NCBI GenBank assembly: GCA_019671005.1
Contig: CM033719.1
Coordinates: 26,896,750-26,960,749 of the forward strand
Reading direction: 5' to 3'
From: Hibiscus mutabilis
Taxonomy: Eukaryota; Streptophyta; Magnoliopsida; Malvales; Malvaceae
Length of the DNA stretch: 64,000 nt
Of this stretch, positions 56,780 through 64,000 are shown piece after piece. The notes beneath the pieces were generated by a model that ran no database searches, was not told where the DNA came from, and saw nothing but the letters and a program-made list of their open reading frames with translations. A program made the position numbers and the translations under genes. How positions within the stretch are numbered: the first letter of the stretch is position 1; each line of letters starts with the position of its first letter.

Positions 56780-58936
56780 ATGAGTCTTGGTCCCACCTCG
56801 CCAACTGGCCTAACATACTGGCGGAGAGTCGTAGCTTCAGTAGCTAACATCTTTACATGCTTAGCCACATCTTGTATCTGGGTCATGATGCTTTTGTTGA
56901 ATTCATCTTGTTCTTGGAACTCTCTGCATTGTCCCTAAGCCGAGTAAACCAGTAGTCATTGCCCCATTCATTGATATCTTCAAGAACTAGAATCTTTGTC
57001 CTGTACTCCTGAATAATGCCTTCCATAGCTTTTACTTGCTCTTTCAATGTATCATTCTCACTCAGACTGGCCTGGAGTTCGATATAAGTATGATGATTCT
57101 GGAACCTGTACAACTAATGATTCAGATCTGCTATCTTGGTTTGCAACTCAACAACGGAGGCTTGGCTCTGCTTCAGCTTCTTATTTGTCTCATCACATAC
57201 CCTTTGTAACTCAAACAAACAGACCTTGTTGTCATGGACTTTCCTCTTCCATGCAGTAACACTTTCTTTTTCTTTTTCGATGGCCCGCTTGTTGTTTTTA
57301 TTCTCGACTACCTGCTTCCCTCTTTTCTTTTCATCCATCAGCAATTGTTTATATTTTTCAACTTCTTTCTTGCCATGCTCTCTTTCTTTTCTCACGGCCT
57401 GCTCAATTTCTTGCCTCCACTGCTCTGGAGTCTTCTTCAAATCTGTATTTCGAACCGTGGCCTGAAATTTGAGAAAATCCACCATCTGAATCTCAAATTT
57501 TACTTCTAAGTCCTTGTACAGCTTCAATACCTGATCTGTCTCTCCTTTATACTTATCCACGTCTAAGCTTGCCTCGAATAAGTTCTTCGTGCGCTGGCTT
57601 TGTAGGTTTTCGATCTCAGCCTTGGCCCTCTTCAATTCGGCTCTTAGAATATCAGCCTCAAATGGGATCACCTTCAAATGTTCCTCCAAGGATTTAGCCT
57701 GTCCTGGAGTTGGTGGTAAAATTTTGTCATTCATCCTGACATGTCTCAATACATCGTAATCAGGGGTGAACATACACTAACGGTCGTACTCGATTTCCAT
57801 GAGGTAGCAATGCTTCCATGAATCGTTAATAGTTAGGATCTTCTCTCTGAATTCTCCTTGAAACTCGAATTCTGATAAGTTAAGACCCGTAGTGAAGGGG
57901 ACAAACTGTCGAGAGCCATATTGTGCGACACTAGTAAGGGAGCACAACCAATTCCACCCCTTAGGCCTAACAACATCAAATAATCATAATCCCCATACTT
58001 GTACAACACCTTGGTACAGCCCATCCATGGAACTCTCCATACGATGTACTGGTCACGGTGATCCCGGAATATATCAACTCACTTGTTCCTCTTAGCTACC
58101 GGCCATTTATCTGCCAGAAACTCTTAGAGTGGAGAAAAAATTGGGGAGTGTATATTAGACAAGGCTAGAGTTTAACACTTCCAGAAATGGCTAGGGGCCC
58201 AAACTTGGAGCAAATGTGCATATCCTCTGAAACGCACACCTTCTAGCTTGCGGCATGCATTCAAAGAGATGAATGTTTCTGCTAGTACAACTGGCACTGG
58301 GTTGGTTTCCCTTTTTAGCTGCTCGAAGAAATCTAGCATGGCCACATCGATATTGCCCAATACCCTTAGAAAGATGACTAAGCCATAAATTGTCATAGCC
58401 AAAAGATCCACTCCCTTTTCCTTATCTGGATGAGTGGGAATTATGTTTCGGATGCTCCACCAAGAAAATGAAAAGCTGCCCCCTCTTTTATGTATCAGTC
58501 CTTTTACCCAACCATCCCCCATGGCAATAAAAGATTTGAGCCCCAAGTGAGCATTCTTGTTCTTTAGAGGTTTAGCATAGACTCGGTCCTTCTTCACCTT
58601 GCATAGGTTGAAAAGTGCAGAATACTCATCAAATGTAGGCATCATATCTTCACCATTAAAAGTAAAACAACAATACCCAGGATTCCAGAACTGAATCAAT
58701 GTTTTGAGGAATGGTTCATCCACCTCTACATGTAGCAGATATGCTATGCCGCCATAAGTATCGAGGAACAATTGCTTTGTTGCATAGTCAAAATGGCTCT
58801 ATATCTCTCGTAGCTCATATACATCATTCTATTTGACACTTATATAGGCATACTCTGATGTCTCTTTCTTGTGAACAACGGTCAAACTATCTCCATGTGC
58901 TCGCTGGTTGACCTCAGACCAATGACGTACGTCCAT
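56780..58936 (-). pseudogene. ORF1 of the Tat/Ogre element (DUF7745/plant-mobile-domain-like plus coiled coil)
   Basis: Begins at the ATG at 58936 (MDVRHWSEVNQ). After two in-frame TAG codons it continues as ATKQLFLDTYGGIAYLL, CCFTFNGEDMMPTFDEYSAL, GDGWVKGLIHKR, DLLAMTIYGLVIF and GYAHLLQVWAPSHFWKC. This resembles the plant-mobile-domain-like protein that Tat/Ogre elements encode upstream of gag. From 57773 to 56883 the sequence is a long, charged coiled coil (repeated KxxEE, ELKRAKAEIENLQSQ) with no domain. The role of this protein in the element is not established; it lies between the primer site and gag. Confidence 0.75.
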
Positions 58937-59693
58937 ATTGTCTTCTTCCTTTTTAGGTACCTCCTATCCATGTCAAGAGTTGTTTTCTAATCGAGCAAAT
59001 TTCTTGAGAATCAACCCCTTCTAGATATGGAATGAGGATGCAAACATGTAAAACAAAGGCAAGGCAAGAAAAGTAAATGATTAGTACTTCGAAAGAAACA
59101 CAAAAAAGGTCTAAAATAATTTCATTGTACAAATAGTAATTGGGCAGCGCATTCCAACACTTTTGGATATGTCTCCACGGACTATTCCTACAAAATAATT
59201 TTGACCAAACTCAAATCCTAGGGTTTTACACATGGCTCTAATGAGGTGGGCTTCTAGACTTTCACATAGGTTTGGGTTCTAAAAGGTTCCCGAATTGTCC
59301 TTGTTGTCCCCTACTAAAAGTAGCAAGGCCCTTGATTCTCACCTATTATAGGCTTCAAACGAATCATGTTCAACTCAGGGGGACCCACTCCTATGCCTAT
59401 ACGGAGGATCAGTATCCACACGGGGACATAGAGCGTGGGCCCCAGAGGTACTTGCTAGGCCCATACGGAGAATCAATATTTCCATTAGAGTAATAGCATT
59501 TTCCCCCTACTTAAACGATCGGGACAAAGCTCGGGATTAGAGCTTGGATTTAAGTCTTAAATGCGTAAAATAAAATTAAACTTATAAACGGACAATTAAG
59601 TTGAGCTTTACTTAAATTTGCAAATTCCGACATTAAAACAATATGTAACCGACTTTTGGCCTGACTCTTTTTTTTGTAAAAACAAAAAAGTTG
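58937..59693 (-). other. 5' untranslated leader of the Tat/Ogre element
   Basis: Lies between the primer site and the ORF1 start. No reading frame or repeat of note. Confidence 0.5.
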
Positions 59694-59711
59694 TCCCCAG
59701 CGGAGTCGGCA
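59694..59711 (-). other. Primer binding site, tRNA-Arg type
   Basis: The minus strand reads TGCCGACTCCGCTGGGGA just inside the 5' LTR. It differs at two positions from the tRNA-Arg complement typical of Ogre elements (TGGCGACTCTGCTGGGGA, from knowledge of the family). Confidence 0.75.
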
Positions 59712-59714
59712 AGC

Positions 59715-62412
59715 TGTCGCAACCTCTTTTTTAAAGTAAAAACAAAAACAAAACAACGGAGTCGCCATCAATCTTTTTAAAAGGTGTGATTGGATCACCT
59801 AAAATGTGTTATTTTAATAAAATCATTTTATTTTATTAAAACAACGATTTTGGTCTGCGAAAACTCAAAAATGGGTTCGAGAGTCGGTTACGTGTGGGGA
59901 AGGGTTAGCACCCCCACAATGCCCAAAAAATAGTACCTTGTCGGTTACAAAAGGTTTTAAAGTCGGATTTAACGAATCGATGTAAAGCTTAAATTATTGT
60001 CCGTTCATAAGTTTAATTTTACTTTAACGGTCTTACTATCCGAAAATGAACTCCAATCACCGCCAACACTTCTGGCGTTAACCCGTTATTTCCATTTAGT
60101 AAGACACCGCATTACTTTAATTTCACTTTTTAATGAAACTTGATTTGTTGAAGATTTTTTTTTTTATTCTAAGTTTAAACTTATTAATCCTAAAAAAAGT
60201 CTAAGTGTTTTTCCTATTTAAGGATTTGAATTTTATTAAGTGTGTTTTATTCCTTGTGAAGAAAGTTTTATTTCAAAGAAGTCTCTATCTAAGGTTTGAA
60301 GAACCTATTCCTAAGGCAAACTTAATACTAAAGCAAACGAAAGCAAAACAAGAGAATTGGAATTCGAAGTTTTTTGATGGGCTTGGTTTAGTTTTATTTA
60401 GAAAAGATTTTTATTTAAAAAAATTATTTTTGAGTTTATTTGAAGAAAGGTTTTTGTTTTTTTATTCTTTTTATATTCGAGAAGTTTTTTTTCTTTTTCT
60501 TTCTTTTTGATGAAAAGGTTTTATTTTTTATTTTATTTTTTATTCTAAAGTTTTTTATTTAAAATATATTTTTTGACTTTTTGTGATTTAAAGCTTTTAT
60601 TCAAAATGTTATTTACCTTTTTTGTATTTTATAGCTTTTTATTTTTTTTGTTTTAAATATTTGCTATTTTTTTCTAAAGTTTTTTGATGACTTAAGAATA
60701 TAATTTTATTTTAAAAAGGGTGTTTATTTTTTTTGTTTTTCTAAGAAAATGTTAGTTTATTATTTTCTTTTTAACAATATTTTGAAAAGTTTTTTTTTGT
60801 TTAAAAGCCTTTATTTAAAGAGATTATCTTCTTTTTGTATTTTAAAAGATTTTTATTCTTTTTATTTAAAAAAATTTACTTTTTCCTTTTTAAGCCTTTT
60901 TTGATAATTTTGAAAAGTTTTTTGTTCTTTCTTTGTTTTAAAACTTTTATTCGAGACCTTTTTTTATTCTTTTTTTCTTTTAAAGTTTTTATTCAAAATG
61001 TTTTTTTAAGCTTTTAATTTTTTATTTGAAATGTTTTTTTTCATTCTTTTTTATTTGAAAGCTTTTTATTTAAGATATTATTATTTTTCTTTGTGTTTTA
61101 AAAGCTTTTTATTTTTTGTGTTGTTTTGTTTAAATATTTCACTACCCTTTTTTAAGAATAAAAAAATTATTTAAGAAAATTTTATTTGCAAGTTTGGAAA
61201 CCCTTTTTTTATTTTAAAGAAACTCTTTTTTTCTCTCTTTTTATAAAAATGTTTTATTTTTCTGTATTTATTTTTAAACTAAAAAAATTATAACAACATC
61301 ATTTTTTTCATTTTTTAAAAATCAAATGGATGAAACATCACTTTATTTTATAACAACTTCATTTTTTCATTTTTTAGAAATCAAACATCACTTTTATTGT
61401 TTTTTTTATTTATCACTTTTTTCAAAAGAAAAACTTTCTTACTTCAACAACATCATTTTTAGTTTTTTTAGTAAAGTTTTATTTTTTTTTCATTTTTTAA
61501 ATTAAAAGATTTATTTCAAGAAAAACCACTTTTTAATTTTTAGAAAAATCAAATGAATCAAACATCATTTTCTTAAAAAAAACAACATGTTCATGATGTT
61601 ATTCATTATTATTTATCTTTTTTTTCTTTTCTACCAAAACAATAACACTAAATATTTGAAAATCAACCAAACAACAAGATTAAAACATCCAAACCAACAT
61701 CAAATACATCCTAAAAAAGAAGAACATTAATAAAAAATAAAATGAATAAATTTGAAATTAAAAAAGGAATTTATACAGATGAAACAACGAGTTGCTAGCT
61801 TCTATTCCTTGCGAAAATTCGAACCAACGCTGCCCAAAACTTGAATAAATTCCAGCAACCTCCTAATATTTTTTAGAGAATTTTTTGAGTATTTTCAGAT
61901 TTTTTTTCTTGTGTGTTCATCAATGGAGAATTAGGCACTATTTATAGGGTTTGAAGGATTGGGATTCAAGGCAATTTGGGGACAAAATCCCCATTTTCGT
62001 CCCATGAAATCATCCCAGCTTTAATTTGTTGAAATTCAATCTGAATTTCATCTGATTGGTTCCAATTTGGGAGATTTTGCACCCCAACTTAATTAGGGTT
62101 CGAACCCCTTTTCTTCCTTATTTTGCAGGTGAGCGGCAACGGCGATGGGCGGCGACGGCGGTGTTGGACTAAGCCAGTCGAGGCGAGTCGACCGACACCA
62201 ACCACGGCAGCCGCCGTGACCCAGAGGCGGCCGGGAAGCAACGGCAGCCAAACTGCGTGCGAACAGAGGAGGGTTTCGGGGGAGGAAACCCGCGCGCGTG
62301 CAGTACAAGTGCCAGGCGCGTGGTCACGCGTGGTCTCCCTCCTTATATATATATATTTTTTTATTTTTTATTATTATTTATTTTTTTATTTTTTGAAAAA
62401 TTAGTGACAACA
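59715..62412 (-). repeat. 5' LTR of the Tat/Ogre element
   Basis: 2698 bp, ending TTAGTGACAACA at 62412 on the plus strand. It carries a minus-strand promoter (TATAAATAG at 61938-61947) and a GC-rich block at 62120-62340 (gaggcgagtcgacc) also present in the other LTR at 47700-47890. Confidence 0.9.
61938..61947 (-). promoter_or_regulatory. TATA box of the Tat/Ogre 5' LTR
   Basis: The minus strand reads CTATAAATAG. It is conserved at the same place in the 3' LTR (47513-47522). It would drive transcription toward ORF1 and gag. Confidence 0.6.
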
Positions 62413-63681
62413 AATTTTATTGACATTATGTTTTGAAATTTTTGGTGTCACTACCTCACTTAGGCTATATCAGTCTAATGCATTCATTTCCATGCATATG
62501 CAGGTTATATGATTTCTTCTTGGGTTGATCATGATTGAAAGTTGCAAGTCACTGCTTAAAGTTCCAAGTAGATATAGATTTCCTTAGTTGAACTCCTTAT
62601 ATGGTGGCATAGTGGTATATAGAAGCATGTTACTAATATTGTTGTAACAAGACATTAGATGCTGCAAAATCTGTAAATGGCTTATCTATTCCTCGAAATT
62701 ATTTAAATAATTATTGTTGGTTATTCACCTTGATTGATTAATTAGTAAACATCATAGTTGGATGAATGCTCAAGCTAAATGGATGGAATGAGGCTACCAC
62801 GCAAGATTATGCTAACTAAATAGAATGCTTATGTATGTTCTTTGTTATAATTTGTATAACAAACAAGATGTTTCCAATGAACTTCTTGAAAATTCTTTGG
62901 TAGAAGTTATGTGCTTGTTGATACCTTAGTATATACGTGTTCATTGGATTGGCAATATACATGTGCTTAGTTGAAACATATCCATGTATACATGTACATG
63001 TTAGTTCGAATAATTGATGCCTTATTTAGCAAGTAACCTATGTTGTAATATGCCAAATTGATATCTTATTTAATAAGTAAATCTTGTTATAATATCCAGT
63101 TCATATGCTAGTGTGTCAAGTATTTTGTATATTATTAACCTTCGATAAGGATAAGCCATAAAGGCTTATAGTTTAATTAATGAATTATAGAAAGTCTTGC
63201 ATAGCAAGACTTATCCTTTTTATTGCTTGTTGTATATCCAATTGAGTGAACAAATATACTTGATCAAATACCTATGTATTTATATATGCTTTGTGTGAAT
63301 AATCATGTATATGTGAATAGGCTTATCTTGAATATCTATGTAAGGGTCTAATTACTTGTTCGAATGATCTTGCCCTATTGTTCAAGCATGTTGTTTAATA
63401 TATGTATATCTTGTATAAAATGAAAAGATAAGGGTTGAACTTCCAAAGATTTAAATAGATTAAAATCTATGCTTGACATATCAGAATGGACGAGACATGA
63501 AAACAATTTCATAATAATTGATCTATAACCTGGGTTGTATCATAAATTAAGTTATATGGTTAAAGTTTACTAAAAAAATAAAAAATAAAATCAAGTTCTT
63601 GTTTATGTGATTCATGAAAATTTTTGCTATAACATCCTCAATTTCAATTTTCTTCTAAACCGGGTAGAGGATGTTACAATT

Positions 63682-63693
63682 TGGTATCAGGGC
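63682..63693 (+). other. Primer binding site of the plus-strand gypsy element
   Basis: TGGTATCAGGGC follows the LTR end by three bases. It is one base from the standard initiator tRNA-Met site. It shows that the interior of this element runs rightward, out of the window. Confidence 0.85.
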
Positions 63694-64000
63694 TTAGGTT
63701 TAGCCAATTTTAGGGTTAAACCGAAGTCTATTGTATGTCTGCATTCTGCATATGCCACCTAAGAGTTCAGTTTCTGTTCAGCTTTGCTGACTTGCAATTA
63801 GCACGATATGTATACTTTGTTTTGACATTCAGAATGGGGAAAGTATTTTGAGTTTGATAATACAAATTAGTCGTCATTAAAGAAATTTGAGGACGAAATT
63901 TGTAGAAATCATACTCGATCATACTGAATAAGAGCCCATACAGTTCCGACATATAAAGACGTAGAGAATAATGAAAGAATAAACAATTAGTAATTGCTTA
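63694..64000 (+). other. Leader and start of the interior of the plus-strand gypsy element
   Basis: An ATGCCACCTAAG start (63752) resembles gypsy gag starts but stops after 12 residues (TGA at 63788-63790). Then tttgaggacgaaattt (63886-63902) resembles the end of gypsy pol, which suggests a large interior deletion. Confidence 0.4.

Larger units (their letters stand above)
45306..62412 (-). mobile_element. Tat/Ogre-lineage Ty3/gypsy retrotransposon, 17.1 kb, with target duplication
   Basis: LTRs 45306-47961 (3') and 59715-62412 (5') begin and end TGTTGTCACTAA...GTTGCGACA on the minus strand. The flanks 45301-45305 and 62413-62417 are both aattt, so the element's ends are exact. From the 5' LTR the order is: primer site, ORF1, gag, protease, candidate intron, RT, RNase H, a second RNase H, integrase, a 69-bp tandem array, purine tract, 3' LTR. 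The extra 5' ORF and the second RNase H are hallmarks of the Tat group, and a tRNA-Arg-type primer site is typical of Ogre. Frames contain many stops and shifts, so this copy is inactive. Confidence 0.92.
42395..63678 (+). repeat. Long gypsy LTR (about 4.2 kb) split by the Tat/Ogre element
   Basis: The right end is certain: ...gatgttaca at 63678, three bases before a TGGTATCAGGGC primer site, so this is a plus-strand 5' LTR. The left end is placed at 42395 (tataatacccc, one change from TGTAATACCCC). The LTR is interrupted exactly at 45305/62413 by the 17.1-kb element. It carries a 70-bp tandem array at 43140-43455. Plus-strand frames inside are not genes. Confidence 0.65.

Noticed and set aside
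57136..57509. Plus-strand Phe/Ser-rich frames
   Set aside because: Antisense shadows of the coiled-coil part of ORF1.

Overview
This is a repeat-rich stretch of a dicot nuclear genome. The style of its long TGTAACAC...-type Ty3/gypsy LTRs, the Tat/Ogre element and the abundant MITEs suggest Gossypium (cotton) or a close Malvaceae relative; that assignment is inference from pattern, not a database match. Only three host protein-coding loci can be supported. All other recognisable material is transposable elements, often nested in one another.

Layout. 1-800: two copies of a fold-back repeat. About 800-3457: an internally deleted CACTA (En/Spm) transposon, with subterminal repeats and a TGTAGTG terminus. 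It abuts and interrupts a minus-strand LINE (3458-6580) that carries an RRM-type ORF1, endonuclease and reverse-transcriptase remnants. 7128-16640: an 18-exon LON-domain/TPR/RING gene (LONRF type) on the plus strand, with a TRIM retrotransposon in intron 2 and a hAT-like MITE in intron 15. Three coding lesions make it look like a pseudogene. 17577-20137: an intronless CrRLK1L malectin-like receptor kinase (At5g61350/ERULUS type) split by one frameshift in an A run. 20650-24600: MITEs and a small CACTA-like element. 24632-24928 (minus): a small secreted six-cysteine (knottin-pattern) peptide gene.

From 25 kb on there are no supportable host genes. 26499-34418 is a minus-strand gypsy derivative with one complete LTR and one truncated LTR; the complete LTR holds a 2.5-kb solo LTR with a perfect 5-bp target duplication. 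35.9-42.4 kb holds Mutator-like MITEs with 9-bp target duplications, a copia-like LTR, telomere-like degenerate repeats and a small LTR-pair element. 42395-63678 is one long gypsy LTR (plus strand), split by a 17.1-kb minus-strand Tat/Ogre element (45306-62412) that has a perfect AATTT target duplication. That element keeps its whole layout: LTRs, a tRNA-Arg-like primer site, an extra ORF1, gag-pro, a candidate intron before RT, RT-RNase H, a second RNase H, integrase, and a 69-bp tandem repeat array in its 3' untranslated region. Its reading frames are broken.

Nothing resembles a new defence or metabolic system. The most informative items are the lesions in the two large host genes (real decay or consensus errors), the cysteine-rich peptide, and the Tat/Ogre element with its intron and satellite-seed array.
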